In this document: positions 22,331-34,508 of the stretch, piece after piece
Layout of the letters: every line of letters begins with the position of its first letter
How positions within the stretch are numbered: position 1 is the first letter of the stretch
From: Spinacia oleracea
Taxonomy: Eukaryota; Streptophyta; Magnoliopsida; Caryophyllales; Amaranthaceae
Assembly: GCF_020520425.1 (NCBI RefSeq)
Contig: NC_079492.1
Coordinates: 144,925,861 to 144,989,860 of the forward strand
Length of the DNA: 64,000 nt
Reading direction: 5' to 3'
Made by a program: the position numbers and the translations under genes
The notes under the pieces: model-generated
Database searches by the model: none
The model's input: only the letters and a program-made list of their open reading frames with translations
What the model was told of the DNA's origin: nothing

Positions 22331-23223
22331 AACTGTACAATAATGCTCCAAGCTCAGTGGAGTAAGTCTCTTTGGCTACTTTAATTTAGTATTTCATGTC
22401 AATTTCGAAACCGCATTTTAAAGTTCCAACATATTTATATCAGCCTATCTCAAGTAGAATTGGTGATTGTATGACATAGACTACATTTTACCATGATTTC
22501 TTTTTTGTTTTCCTAGTTATACTCATATTTAGTGGGTTTTGGTTGGTCTTTCGTAAGTAGGAAACAAACCAGTAAAGAGTGGGTGTTCATTTACATAATT
22601 TTAATAAAACTTGAACTGAGCCGAGTTATAGCCGAGCTCTTACTTCTTTGGTCAAGCTCTGTTCATGAGCTCTAACTGAATCCTAAAAAAGTTTTAGATT
22701 CAGGTTCGGGAAAAGGGGAAAATGGAGTAACAAGTATGTTTAAAATACCAAGTATATTCATAATTAGCATAGTTTTGGTGATACAAATTCATGATTAGCG
22801 TATTAAGTATCTATCTATTAAATTGTACTAAAACAGACAATAAGAAATTAGTTAGGGTGAGAAATGAGTACGTTAAAGATTTATTAATTAGTTACGGAGT
22901 AAATGAGTACGTTAAACAAACACTAACTATCTATTACAAAGTATTAGATTATTAAATGAGTACGTTAAAGATTTATTAATTATTTAGGATAAGAAATAAT
23001 GTTCAGTCAAATATATTGTAAAAAATTGGCAAATAATTCTAGAATATCCGTGCATGCATGAGACCTGATCTATTCCAGTATAAACTTTGAATAGCATAAG
23101 AGATAACGTACACTAGAACAAATGTGTTACCTACTATGATCGAGTTGTTTACAGACATTAACGAGTAAAGTACTATGCCGTTCTATTTCAGCTCATTTAG
23201 CTTATTAGCTTACATCTCCATAA
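22331..23223. other. AT-rich spacer with a 29-bp direct repeat
   Basis: The unit beginning aaatgagtacgttaaagatt occurs at 22862-22890 and 22954-22982, with a shorter partial copy near 22903. Otherwise no gene or element is recognised. The 3' end of the minus-strand gene's transcript probably lies in the right part. Confidence 0.5.
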
Positions 23224-23982
23224 TCATCTTGTATGAAGAAGCTTGTTGATTCTTACAAACACCGGACCCGCCCAATATCCGGCGGCATAACCCATCAATA
23301 CACCAAGTGAAGGATGTATCAACGTCGCACCAAAGCCTCCCCCGATAGCAGCAACCACCAACGACGTGGCGCAGTTGAGTGTCACACCAAGAAGGTCAAA
23401 TTCCTCTGTTTTATTCACCTGTATTATATCATATTTAGAGCTAAATAATAAATAATAGAACAGGATGTTAAATATATGAATTCCAACTCGAACAATCCAA
23501 ATTGCTAACACTCCTAAACAATGAGCTCTGAATATTGTTCTTGTAACAGCACCGAAGTAAACGGTTGACGGCATCCCTCGTTGTGCCTTACGGTTGGAAG
23601 ATTCCGGTGCGTCTTTTAGAAGCTTCCGTGCCGTTCGCCGGGAGAAACAACAGACAACTAGATTTTCCAGTATACTTCTAATAGTAATGATACTAATCTC
23701 GTAAACAATATAGTTTATCCCTTGTTTTAACAATAATAATCTCAAGATTGTATGTGATAATGACGACCAATGAAAAGCCGAGAAAATTGATTTCGGCTTA
23801 ATGTCGTAAAATTTCTCAGTTTGTGTTAGGGAATCTGGGTCCAAAACATGATTAGTAATGTCATTATCCTTCTTCTCATAATGATCATTATCAGTGGAAG
23901 AACCAAAAGGATTCAAAGATTTTGTTGAATTGAAGTTGGGATTTTTCCTTGACTGATTTAAATTTACGGAAATTTCTGACAT
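23224..23982 (-). CDS. Unrecognised intronless membrane protein (252 aa)
   Basis: The first ATG (23980-23982) has a good context (aaacaATGtca). The open frame extends 13 codons further upstream, but only to a GTG. Residues 1-70 are polar, Ser/Asn-rich and likely cytosolic or a targeting region. Hydrophobic segments lie at about 78-118, 155-182 and 198-243. A basic loop (RRTARK...RKAQRG, 115-145) separates the first two. The last hydrophobic part is glycine-rich with a glycine-zipper look (AAIGGGFGATLIHPSLG, then GYAAGYWAGP). Similar Gly-rich C-terminal motifs occur in unnamed plant membrane proteins, but I cannot name the family or compartment. The frame is unbroken and codon use looks normal, so it is probably expressed. 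There is no neighbour in the same direction. Confidence 0.75.
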   Translation of the reverse strand: MSEISVNLNQSRKNPNFNSTKSLNPFGSSTDNDHYEKKDNDITNHVLDPDSLTQTEKFYDIKPKSIFSAFHWSSLSHTILRLLLLKQGINYIVYEISIITIRSILENLVVCCFSRRTARKLLKDAPESSNRKAQRGMPSTVYFGAVTRTIFRAHCLGVLAIWIVRVGIHIFNILFYYLLFSSKYDIIQVNKTEEFDLLGVTLNCATSLVVAAIGGGFGATLIHPSLGVLMGYAAGYWAGPVFVRINKLLHTR

Positions 23983-24634
23983 TGTTTCTTCGTTAATTGA
24001 TCCCGAAATCCAAGAAATCACGTCTTATGCAATACATATACTGCTAATGTATACCTTGCTCGTGTGGCTAGACGATTTCCCCCCAAAGTCTTCTAACTTT
24101 GGCGGAACTCGATTTGATTTAATAAAATTATCCGCCTTCAAAAAATATAAAAAATAAAATGTATACCTTGCTCGAAAGAATTGCGGATTGAACGAAGTAA
24201 GGCTGTCTGATTATAAGATTTTCAGACTGAAACTTCAGAGGGTTTTTGGAAAGGAGGTGACCTAGTTAATATTCCTAGGGCACTGCCTTTATAGAAAATA
24301 TTTATCAAACCTAACTAAAAACGTAATAGTATATCGTTATGTTCCTTTTATATGGATTTACCAAAGTAAATTCGAGTAGAATTTGGTAATACTAAAATTC
24401 TATCGAGTTCCTTTGTAGTAATAAAACTCTATTTTGGGCTCTAATTACTAAAGGTCTTAGTTTGAAAGGAGTGATACGTATGCTTAAAGTCCCCGAGAAT
24501 ATGTTTTAACATACACCGTCTTAAGTTTTACGGACTAAAATATTAGTCGTACTCAAACTGTGTGATTGATTTGTTTACAAGCACTGAGTAGAGTACTATA
24601 ATATTCGAATACACCTTGCTTTTTTTTTTTTATA
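23983..24634. other. Upstream region of the membrane-protein gene
   Basis: Contains the presumed 5' UTR and promoter of the minus-strand gene. I see no unambiguous TATA box. No ORF or repeat of note. Confidence 0.45.
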
Positions 24635-24908
24635 GGAAAAATTGATTCTAAAAATACAACATTTAAGCGATTTGTTTAAAAATTGCTGACTTTATGTTTA
24701 TCTAAAAATAACACAACATTTTGGACCTATCTCTTTTTAAAGGGCTCTCCTCGTAAATGACTTATTACCTATTTTAACAAGTTATTATAGAGGGGGCCCT
24801 TTTAAAAGAAGATATGTCCAAAACGTTGTGTTATTCTTAAATAAAACATAAAGTCAGCCCTTTTTAAACAAATCGCTTAAATGTTGTATTTTTAGAATCA
24901 ATTTTTCC
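24635..24908. mobile_element. Long-TIR palindromic MITE with 8-bp target duplication
   Basis: The two halves are near-perfect inverted copies of about 100 bp (ggaaaaattgattctaaaaa ... inverted at the right end). Perfect 8-bp duplication tttttata at 24627-24634 and 24909-24916. The 8-bp length suggests hAT, but the terminal ggaaaa resembles the MULE family in this window. No ORF. Confidence 0.8.
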
Positions 24909-24916
24909 TTTTTATA

Positions 24917-26806
24917 TGGGACATGATGGGAAAAAAAAAATTAAATATTTTATAAAAGGAGATTTAATCAAACTTGTTCACAAGTTATTCACATATTTGT
25001 ATCGCATTCGGGTTGGTTACATCTTTGTCTCGTTTTTTTTTTCTTTGATAATTAATGGGGAAGGGGATTGTGGATATAAATCAAAGTCAAAAGGGGGACC
25101 TTGTATTTAGGAAGAATAGTGTGACAAGTTAGCTTCTTCTAAACCATATTCCAAAAGGTTGAAAGATTTGGAGATCAAGCAATCCAATTACCAATTCCCA
25201 ACTTTAGTGATTGTGTGACATCAACAAGATTCATATACACACTATGAAGATTAAAGTTGTGTCATTTTATAAGTTTACTATTTCAAATTAGTGGGTTTAA
25301 TTTGTTGTTTAATCATAAATCTTGATAAACAAAGCTTAATTTTGAAGCCAAAGTGGAGGTTGATGTGTAGGAAGAATATATAGCATATGGCATATTTGTT
25401 TCTTGTTGAGGATACAACCAAGGAACTGATATCATGAAATCAATACATTTACACCTGCTCAAATCTTATACACTGCTCAAGAAAATTAACTAACATTAGG
25501 ATACTTTTGGAATATGGAATAATTCTAAGTAACCAAACAATTTATTACATTTAATTTATAAATTAATATGGAGTAAGAAAGTGTCATTTACACAATTTAA
25601 TTGGTGATCAATGACAAAGTCACCGCTAAAACTCCACTTCCCATTTTCCCTTGTTAATTCTACTACGTAATTCCTTTATGTAAATTATCAAAAAAAAAAA
25701 TGGAATATGCTAATCATATCATATGTAATTCTAAAAAGAGAATTAGTGTAATTGATGAAGCATTATTTCGGGTTCATAGCATATTCTTGACAAAATATAT
25801 AGCCTATACGACTACACCCGTTACCACATACCATAAGCAATGGTACGTCGAACGGGTATGCTTCTTTTTGTAAGATAGTCTCTCTTTGAAATTCATATGA
25901 TTGAAGCTCAAATTACTACATGCATATTTGTAATCGTTATGTACTTGTGTTTTACTTTCGTCGTACATATATTTTGAAAAGGTAATACAATGTACAATTC
26001 ATTTCAAATAAACTGCATATATATTTGGAGCGTAAAACTGTCGGATACACCATGTAATGACCGTCAATTTAAAGTTTACTCACATTTTAAGCAACTTTCT
26101 CCAATTATTTTACAAAATCATTGAAATTTTAGTGTTGATGAACTTAAATAGAGTAGTAAAAGCATCCCTCAAATTGAGGAGAGGGCCCAAGAGAATCAAG
26201 CCCTCCTCCTTGAAGAAAGTTACAAATCATTGAGCAATAGTATGAGCACCAAGTAACAAACTACAAAAATGCTAAAGAATCTCAAGAATATATTGATTGG
26301 GACCATTAATAAATAAATCCTCCTTTAGAAAATTGAACAAGTTTCTAACTAAAATATTTAGTTGGTTAAAAAAACATGTTATTTAATGGAACCACTGAAA
26401 TAAAATGTATAATTTATGCATGTAACAATCAGTATGCGCCAAAGTTAGAGTAATGTTTTGATTAGAGGATGTTATTAAAAACCTAAAGTTAGATTAGGTG
26501 GGATAAATACTACTAACACCAGACAATTTGTTGGATAATCAATTGATTTAATTGATAATTAGGTAGGTGTATCTATCTATGGCCTATTCAGATTTCATTT
26601 AGCAACTAACCAAACATTATACTAAGGATTATTAGTTTGAAAGTAGTAGGTTAGTTTACGGGTTTACCTTTTGAAATCCTAAACAATTTCCATCCAAACA
26701 ATTAATTCATGTTGTACGTAGTTTACCCTTATCTATGTGTTTCTTATTGCAATATGTAGTTGATGCGTTGAGTTCGAGGAGCTCATGTGATACATATAAA
26801 TGAAAA
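24917..26806. other. AT-rich intergenic DNA
   Basis: No convincing ORF, RNA gene or bounded element. The 64-aa frame at 24916 starts in the MITE's target duplication and is low-complexity, so it is not called. Confidence 0.5.
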
Positions 26807-26815
26807 TGCAAAGTA

Positions 26816-27171
26816 TGCATATAATTTGGTAATATTAATCCAACCTTTGGCCGGTTTTCTTTTATTAATCCCACCTACGACATATTTTTTAATAATCCCA
26901 CCTTTACTACCAAACGACTTTTATTAGGCTTAAGTGACCAGTAATCGGTGAAAAAGTCATCGAGATGGTGATGAATTGATGATGATGACTGAATATAACG
27001 AGAGAGAGTACTGTCACGTAGGGATATATTACCGCCTACAATAGGTTTATGACGTATTGGGCCCAATAAAAGTCGTTGGGTAGTAAAGGTGGGATTATTA
27101 AAAAATATGTCGTAGGTGGGCTTAATAAAAGAAAATTGGCCAAAGGTTGGATTAATATTACCAAATTTTCC
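26816..27171. mobile_element. Small MULE-type MITE related to the 7706-9062 element
   Basis: Nearly the whole element is an inverted repeat with arms of about 110 bp. The arms contain ttaatccaacctttggcc, matching the caacctttggccg region of the larger MULE's terminal repeats. Flanks tgcaaagta (26807-26815) and tgcaaatta (27172-27180) agree at 8 of 9 bases. No transposase. The 63-aa and 74-aa frames across it are artefacts. Confidence 0.7.
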
Positions 27172-27204
27172 TGCAAATTATTGAAAACAAGTTTAGTACT
27201 TTCA

Positions 27205-27455
27205 CGAAGTTCTTTACAGTTACTATTTGCACGAAATCCAATGCAATATTTAACTATTAATATATTCAATCTCGTTTGTGAAAAAATTATGAAAATTTGA
27301 TATTCGGAAAATACATAACGATACCAGTTTAACAAGAATTTACATGTAGTGTTTTGATGTATATAATAGTGAGAATTTACGGTCAAATTAAAGTTTTTAT
27401 AATTTGGACACATTTTTCAAAGCGTAAAAAACTTTCAGAAACAGAGGTAATATAA
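27205..27455. mobile_element. Stowaway-like MITE, family ST1, decayed ends
   Basis: Shares its body (cagttactatttgcacg..., gaaaatttgatattc, gttttgatgtatataat, ttttcaaagcgtaaa) with the copy at 28556-28814. The right end cagaaacagaggtaata is a decayed form of the cggaggtag end. Confidence 0.65.
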
Positions 27456-27576
27456 GTTAAATTAACGCTGACAAAAAACACAATCTAAATGAGATCGAGT
27501 GTTGAGATCGAGAATAATTAACCCACGCGTGAATTGTGATAGATCCATGTAGACATGGATACATTCGAGCTGATCA

Positions 27577-27855
27577 CACTACAAGAATTTGTATATTTAA
27601 CGACAACCTAATTACGACGGGTCAAAAATCCCGTCGCAAAAGCATTTTGCGACGGGGCTAACAACCCAACAATGACGGGAATAACCATCGCAAATGTCTT
27701 TTACGACGGGTTTAAGACGGATTTACGACGGGATTTTCTATTAACGACGACCCTTTTTTATGACGGGTACGCGACAGGAAATCCCGTCGTTAATCAACGA
27801 TTATTGACCTTTCGCGACGGGATTTCCCATCGTTAATAGTACAATTTCTTGTAGG
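27577..27855. mobile_element. CACTA-derived MITE with CGACGGG repeats
   Basis: Starts CACTACAAGAA and ends TTTCTTGTAG, the CACTA superfamily ends. The interior is built from repeated and inverted cgacggg/cccgtcg motifs (for example gcgacggggc and gcgacgggatttccc). This layout is well known from a widespread plant MITE group. The last two bases of the right end and a 3-bp target duplication are not clear. Confidence 0.8.
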
Positions 27856-28269
27856 TTGTGGAGACTTTGCAAATCCCTGACTGAAGATGAAGATCGGAAC
27901 GTTAAAGACAATTAATCAAAGATGTACTATAAATCAAGATTATTATTCTACATGATTAGTTAGTGATGACCGAAACTAATCAAAATTTGCATGTGGTGTG
28001 TGTGAGCAAACTAAGTTGTACTATACATGAACTCGTATTAAAATGGCAAAACAAATAATGAAGTTGAATTATTGGGTTAATTAACAACTCAGTTGCACAG
28101 CTTCATGGCAACAGACGTTCATTTTACAAATGACCAAGTTTAGTTTGTTTTAATTTGATGGTATTTCAGTGGTGGTTTCCAATTAACTTTTCTTTATTTT
28201 ATCACTTCAATAGTTCAATAATTAAGTTTTCAAGTAAGGTTTGCCCTATTGGTATAGATTAATACTATA

Positions 28270-28510
28270 CCGTTCTTAAAACAAATTATAATTTGGAATA
28301 TGTACGTGTACAAAACATGAAAACTTTGACCGTGAATTTACACTGTTACAGTACATACATCAAAACATTATCATTTGAGATCTTGTTAGATTGGTCTCGA
28401 TATACATGTATATTTAAAATATGTAATTGTAGTATTTTATCTCATATAAAATTTGATATATTAATAATCAAATATGCATTAGAATTCGTACAAACAGAAA
28501 AATGTAAATA
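28270..28510. mobile_element. Stowaway-like MITE, family ST1, opposite orientation
   Basis: Carries the ST1 body inverted (caaaacatgaaaactttgac, acatcaaaacatta, attggtctcgatatacatg, aaatttgatatattaat). The ends are eroded, so boundaries are approximate. Confidence 0.55.
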
Positions 28511-28555
28511 ACTTTAACGACTGGAGATAGTAGGATTCTTCTTCTATACGAATTA

Positions 28556-28814
28556 CTACCTCCGTTTCAAAAAAGATCTTAACAGTTACTATTTGCACGG
28601 ACTCCAATGCAATATTTAACTACTAATATATCCAATTTCGGATTTGAAAAAATTATAAAAATTTGATATTCTGAAAATACATCCCGAGACCAATCTAACA
28701 AGATTTTACATGTAACGTTTTGATGTATATAATGGTGAGAATTTACGGTCAAATTTTTTATACTTTGAACACATTTTTCAAAGCGTAAAGAACTTTCTGA
28801 AACGGAAGCAGTAG
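28556..28814. mobile_element. Stowaway-like MITE, family ST1
   Basis: Ends ctacctccgtttcaaaaaag and tttctgaaacggaagcagtag are inverted copies of the Stowaway ctccctccgtt type; TA/TTA flanks. This is the best-preserved ST1 copy of this cluster. Confidence 0.75.
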
Positions 28815-29382
28815 TTACCTACCTAAAGAAAGAATATAGATTTCCACGGAAGCTTAGATTTCCACACATTTTCCATCACTTTTGAGGGTAAAACTATGGA
28901 AAAGAATATAGGCAAAATATAACTACACAATTTCCACAGATTTCCTTATATTTACTTTTCCACACTTTTCCATTTTAATAACCAAATAGTTTTACCAAAC
29001 ACAGTGTTAAACAGTCAATTCGATCAGTTACTCTTCAATGAATATTAAAAGAAATCTGGTAAGAGAGTTGGAACGCGCATTAAAATCTGTAATGAGGTAT
29101 ATAATGGACCTAACTTATTGCTGGAATATTCTTCACGGTGGATTAATTAACAACAATTTTATTTTATTTTTGGAAATTATTTGGCAATTTTGGATGTGAA
29201 TGATCAAAACTTCCTATGCATGTGTGTGTTGTTTGTAGTTTAGGGGAGTTTGCCAGTTTCATCACTTGGATTTTTATTTTAAGCTAGACAATAATTAGAA
29301 GATTCTTTTTACCTCAAATTTTATATTTATAAAATAAAGAAGATTCTTCTTCTTTGGAATCATGTTTAGAAATTTAGTTTAA
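28815..29382. other. AT-rich intergenic DNA
   Basis: Holds nothing that I can name. Bases about 28845-28985 repeat the words atttccacaca/tttccac several times. Confidence 0.45.
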
Positions 29383-29440
29383 CTAGTTGTTGGATCGTGC
29401 GCTAGCGCGCACGATCCCCCAAGGTATACAAAATTATTTT
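29383..29440 (-). mobile_element. Helitron 3' terminus (minus strand), other end not found
   Basis: Read on the minus strand, gatcgtgcgc-gctagc-gcacgatc forms a hairpin followed by caacaactag and a host T, the Helitron 3' signature. The matching 5' TC end was not identified to the right, so only the terminus is annotated. Confidence 0.5.
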
Positions 29441-30417
29441 TGTAAAAATGTTAAATGTTACTTAAAAGCTAGAAACTTACAATTTATGGTAAATGTTAGA
29501 AATGATATGTTAAAGTTAGATGTTGGATTTACATGTAACAGGAAATAGAAACCATATGCGTTTTAATTGATAGTTCGAAGGTACAATATATAGGAAATCA
29601 TACCCAAAGAAAACAATACATTTTGTATAGCAATGGAAGGGTGAAACCGTAAATGCTCTATTGTTAAGAATAAGACAAAATAAAACAAAGAAGGAAATGA
29701 GGAGCATACACGTAAATGTACTTTTGGGTGAATAGTAATCAAAGTATGAAGCTTTATAAGTGTTAGGATTAGTTGACCCACTTTTCACCTTTGGGATAAC
29801 TAATTTCTTTTATTAATGCTATCGGATGACATTGTTCAATGTCCGGGAAGTTTCAAAAACCGACCATTTCCAACGTTAAAATAATTCTGACTAGTAAATT
29901 ATGATACATGAAATCCTTACGAATTTGTAGATGGATTGATAGTTGTTAATTAAGTTAGTAAAGTATTAGATCAAGTTTCCGGCTAGTTTGGCATATGGCT
30001 AATAGTACTAGGAGTATAACTTAGATTAGGGGCGGTTTTTGAGGTGAGTGGGATGAACGAATGCATAGGGCCTTAAATTTCAAATATAATGTAATTAGTT
30101 TCCTAATTATTAACAAAAACAAAACTGAAGAAGTAGTTTAGGTCATGGATTCAATTCTTTATTAATGCTGATATCGACGATCTTGCGTGTATATATGACG
30201 GTCTCGTAAAAGATTTACTCAAAAGGTAATTATATATATTTCGTATTTCACAATATTGTATCAAGTGGTAGTTACCTAAATGCCAATCCTCGTTTTTGTT
30301 TTCCCTTCTTTCTTAGCGTGGCATTTCTCTACCAATATACCCTCTCTTCTTATGGTTCATGACCAATTTACCGTATTCAGCCCAGTTTCACTTCATCTAC
30401 CAGCGTCCAACTCTTAA
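29441..30417. other. AT-rich intergenic DNA, may include a Helitron body
   Basis: No reliable ORF; overlapping 72- and 90-aa minus frames are hydrophobic chance frames. It probably includes the body of the Helitron whose 3' end is at 29383. Confidence 0.4.
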
Positions 30418-30890
30418 GGTCATAACATATTTGTATTTTGTAATCTATACGGAGTACTCCTCAAAATCATTAAAACGTCTATATCCTTTGTATGTGAACG
30501 TAGCTGTAGAAAACCATGCTAAATTTATGTGTTCTTTATTTACGTTTTTAATTATCTTTCTTGCTTCCTTTATAACAGTTAGTGTTAGAATATGCCTTGA
30601 ATCGGTCAAGCCCCTTACTGCAACGGGTATATGTTATTCTGGACTAGGGTTATCTGTTTTGGGCCTATTTTCAGCGATTTTTCGCATCTGTCTAGATAGT
30701 ACTATATAAACTCTTTAAGTCATAATCTAGTCGTATTCTGTAATATGTAATCTTCAAGATCAATAAAACTTTTCTCCCCTCTACATATAGACGTAACTAA
30801 CACATTGTTAATGAACCACGTTAAATCTCCGCGTTCTTTATTTACGTTATTTAATCTTTCTTTACCTCCGTTATAACCATCAGAATACAA
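30418..30890 (+). repeat. Two diverged copies of an LTR-end-like segment
   Basis: Segments 30418-30600 and 30717-30890 share the order ttaaggtcataa...cgtatt/gtattttgtaatct...aaaacgtctat/aaaactttt...gaaccacgttaaat/aaccatgctaaatt...gttctttatttacgtt...ttataacagt/ttataaccat. The words gaaccacgttaaatctccg and gttctttatttacg recall ends of copia-type LTRs, so this may be a decayed LTR remnant. The 116-aa frame over the first copy is therefore not treated as a gene. Confidence 0.5.
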
Positions 30891-31397
30891 CACGTACCAT
30901 TTATGGATTTGTGAAATTCTCTAACCACAAGAGATCGGTACATATAAGAATACGAAAAAGTGATTAAGAAGAAGGGAATGAAAAAGTGATGTGATGGGGG
31001 GTGCACGCACGTGAAAGATAAGGTGGGACTCGTAATTTCATGGCCTTGATCGAGCATGCTTTAATTTTGTGCCCATTTAATTTGGATATGGATGCCATAT
31101 TTTCCAAACTAGATTTAAAGTGATGAACTTTTTAGTAAATATAATTGAAATGGTTGACAGATGTGTTTGATATTGTGATCAAGGAAATCCATCCTTCATT
31201 CTACATACTTGTTCCCACCATCCCACCTTCTCTATTTTATTTTGTAGATTTAATGAAAAGCATGTTTAGGTTATCCTATGAAGAAATTGATACTTTGAAT
31301 GTGATACTTGCATGATTTGTCAATCATAACTAGTTAGTTACTAAGTTAAGCCGAAATCCTTTTAACCGTTAATCATTGCATATAATGGTTGAAGTAG

Positions 31398-31567
31398 GTT
31401 GCATTTTCATTCACCTGATTTTCAATAATTTTTCTAAATTTATCTTAACTTTTTAAAATTTATAAATTAGTTATAAATTGTACTTGTCTAACTCTTTTTT
31501 TCTTGAATTTATCTAAACCTATTTTTTCTAAAATAAGTAAAAATAAGGTACACATAACAAAGTCTTA
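31398..31567. mobile_element. Tourist-like MITE, family TO1
   Basis: gcattttcattcacctgatt at the left, and ataaggtacacataacaaag followed by TTA at the right, correspond to the 50776-51000 copy. The interior ttagttataaattgtacttg is shared. Confidence 0.6.
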
Positions 31568-34255
31568 ATATATCGCACTTAAAATACACAAATTCTTAAA
31601 TGGACCTGATTTACACTAAATTTACTGTGGATCATGCCTAAAAAAGTCAACAACTTGATTCTAATTTATTTTGACTTGTATATTAGAATCATTATGTAAA
31701 AAGTATCAAATTGATATCGTTAGTATATGTTGTGCTTGAATAATGTGATTTTAACTCATGATTCTCTTTAAAAAAATATAGGGTTACGTTGATTCAAAAA
31801 TGATTTTTATACCTAAGAAAATTGGTACGTAGTATATATTTAACTTATTATTCATTATGTGAATAATAAAGGTCGCTATGACGCTATGTAGAAAAGAGGG
31901 TTAGAGTAAATTGTTTGGGTCCACATCTAAAATAACATTATTATAGACCAAGTTCACACAAGAATAATCTCTTAAAATAAGGCCGGAAATGAATCTTTGT
32001 CCCACGATTTATATAGGAGTGTCATGGTGGATTTTTTTATACGCGATTTAATCAAAATAATGTGATTACATATCTATTTATGTTATATATAATGGTTAGT
32101 GATTATTTCTCCAAACTGAAAATTTTGATTTTTTTTTTTTTTGCTTGACCTTACTTCCTATCTGAAAATGAAAAAAGGAAATAAATGAAGTATTGAATAT
32201 TGATGGAATGGAATGGAAGATGATGTCATACGGTCCATGAGTAATGGGGCCAATGGGCTATGGGCCTTGATGAAGTCCATAAGATAAAGCTTCAATTTTC
32301 TCTCAACTTTTTTCTTTTACTTTCTCAAAACTCCTTTTGGCTCATAATAATTGTTCATAAATTGGGCCCACTTTAACCTTTTACCTTAGTCAAAGCTTAA
32401 CTTGCCCTCTAGAAGCCTCATCATCTTTGCTATGAAGTTGCATGTTGATGATCAACTTCAATTTGATGATTATATGCTAATTCTTTTTTAACAGGAAACC
32501 ACATTATATAATTTTATACACTAATATTAGATTAAATTTTATAAGAATATAATAATTATTTAAGTTAATAATTGAGATGGAAAGAGTACAAATAACTTTT
32601 GTAAATCTTTTCAAGTAAGATCGGTTACATAGATGATTGGCATGTAGCAAAGTGATATCTAACTTCTAATCATCATTAGTGGCTGGCACCACATACAAAT
32701 ACAAATTGATACCCACACTTTTTATTTATTTAAATATTTTAATAAAATTCAAGTGGGTTCAAACTGCCTTTTTTATGTGAGGAATATACCATTATTTAAT
32801 TAATTAATTATAAAAATTAGAATAAGTAAATATTAATACATGATTGAATATGTATGTAGGAGAAAAAAGGGCGGTGGAATGAGGTTAAAAAGTTGTACCT
32901 TTAGTTTCAGGCAGGTGTATTGTACGTTTGAGTATCTATCTTTATTTCAGGTGTGTATCAAAGTATCTCCCTTTTGTTAGTACGGTATTACTTGTAATTT
33001 TATGGGGAAAATGAGTGTATTTGAGAGCTTTTTGTGTAACCCTTTAGTCGGATTCAAAGTTCAAATACGGGTTGAATTGGTGTCAAATTACTACGTAGTA
33101 CGTAGTAGTATGCGTTATCCTATTTGAATCGGACTCGTTCACTTGTATGAAGTATACACGTACTGCACGTTAGACCGTCAGTTGTACAAGTTATCCCAAG
33201 TTATATATTCTGTAAGAAAAGTGGAGAAAAAATAAGCAACTATATTATAGACCTAAAAAGTTACGTAATCCAGCTCACTCCGTCATAATGCAGTAGTTCA
33301 ATTCATATATTGATCAGTTCCCTTTAATGTATAGTAAACGTTTTTTGTTTATTACACATCTAATTATATAGTAAACACTTTGCTCTAATTCTCAAAGAGG
33401 TTTTTTTTCCCCAAATTCCAATACTTGAATTTGTAATGGTCTTGGTGCTGATCCCCGAACCTATTTGCAATCAATAATGGGGAAATTATAAGGATAACAA
33501 ATGAGTCGGATATTTCCAGTCAAAGTTAAGAGCTAATAAAATTGTATTTTTATTATATTTATTTTATTTTTGAGCTAATTAATTAGGTAAAAGAAAAAAG
33601 GAGAAAAGGGAAAATAAAGTAAGAGGAACAAAAGCTAGAAATTGGATTCATGCATGTGGCGTCCATGTGTGAGTTGTATTTTTTGTAGTATTTCAAATCA
33701 GATGGTTTTCTCCATATTTTTGACGTTAATGTTTTGTTGTTGACCAAGCCGCTAAGAAATAAAAATATAGATTTGGTCGATCATTACCACTATAGAAAAA
33801 GGGCCAGAAATAGAATAAAAGGGTTATGGAGTGAAGGAAGGACAAATGATGAAATTGAGTTTTGATATTGAGTATTGAATAGATTTCACCCCCTACATTT
33901 TTTTATGGAGAATATGCATGAAAATTACTCCGTATTAGGTATATTTCAGGTATTACCGTGCATTTAAAGGTATTTTTATGTTTATCAATGGTTTCTTTTA
34001 CATTTTTTTCTCATATGTAACATACATAAAAGCAACATAACTTGATGGAGTCGGTGGGGAACTCACCTTGGTCACATGATCAAGCTCCATTAGCTGTAAA
34101 ATGTTTGGGAGTGACTCAAGCGAAAACGTGCATAGTTGTGCTGGTTAACCTGTGATAGGTGATAGTTCAATAGGGTCCATTCTTGTTACATAGTTTAAAA
34201 ATATATTAAAAAAATATCGTAGATCAAGATGTAACTTAGATGTATTATAATTATA
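31568..34255. other. AT-rich intergenic DNA
   Basis: No ORF over 60 codons on either strand and no bounded element recognised. It has homopolymer A/T runs and a short attaattaatta run at 32796. No RNA gene seen. Confidence 0.5.
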
Positions 34256-34508
34256 CTAGTTTTTTTATGCACGCCATGGTACTTGTAATTTAAAATGCAT
34301 GTGTAATACTACTTAATTGGTTGATTACTTTTTTCCCTTTTTATTAGTATGTTTTTCTAGTTTAAATATCTTGTGATTTTGATAAACATCTTTTGAATTG
34401 ATTTCCTAAATATTTCTGTTTTTAATTTTTGATTTAAATAAAGGGTAGAATATATATAGTCAATCATTTTTTCGCCACCACCTCAAACGTTCCCTTATAT
34501 AATAGAGA
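34256..34508 (-). mobile_element. Possible short Helitron (minus strand)
   Basis: On the minus strand it starts A|TCTCTATTATATAAG and ends aaaaaaactag|T, fitting Helitron boundaries, but the hairpin before the end (ccatggcgtgcat) is weak. Confidence 0.35.

Noticed and set aside
30359-30709. 116-aa ORF
   Set aside because: It overlaps an LTR-end-like repeat that recurs next door without an open frame.
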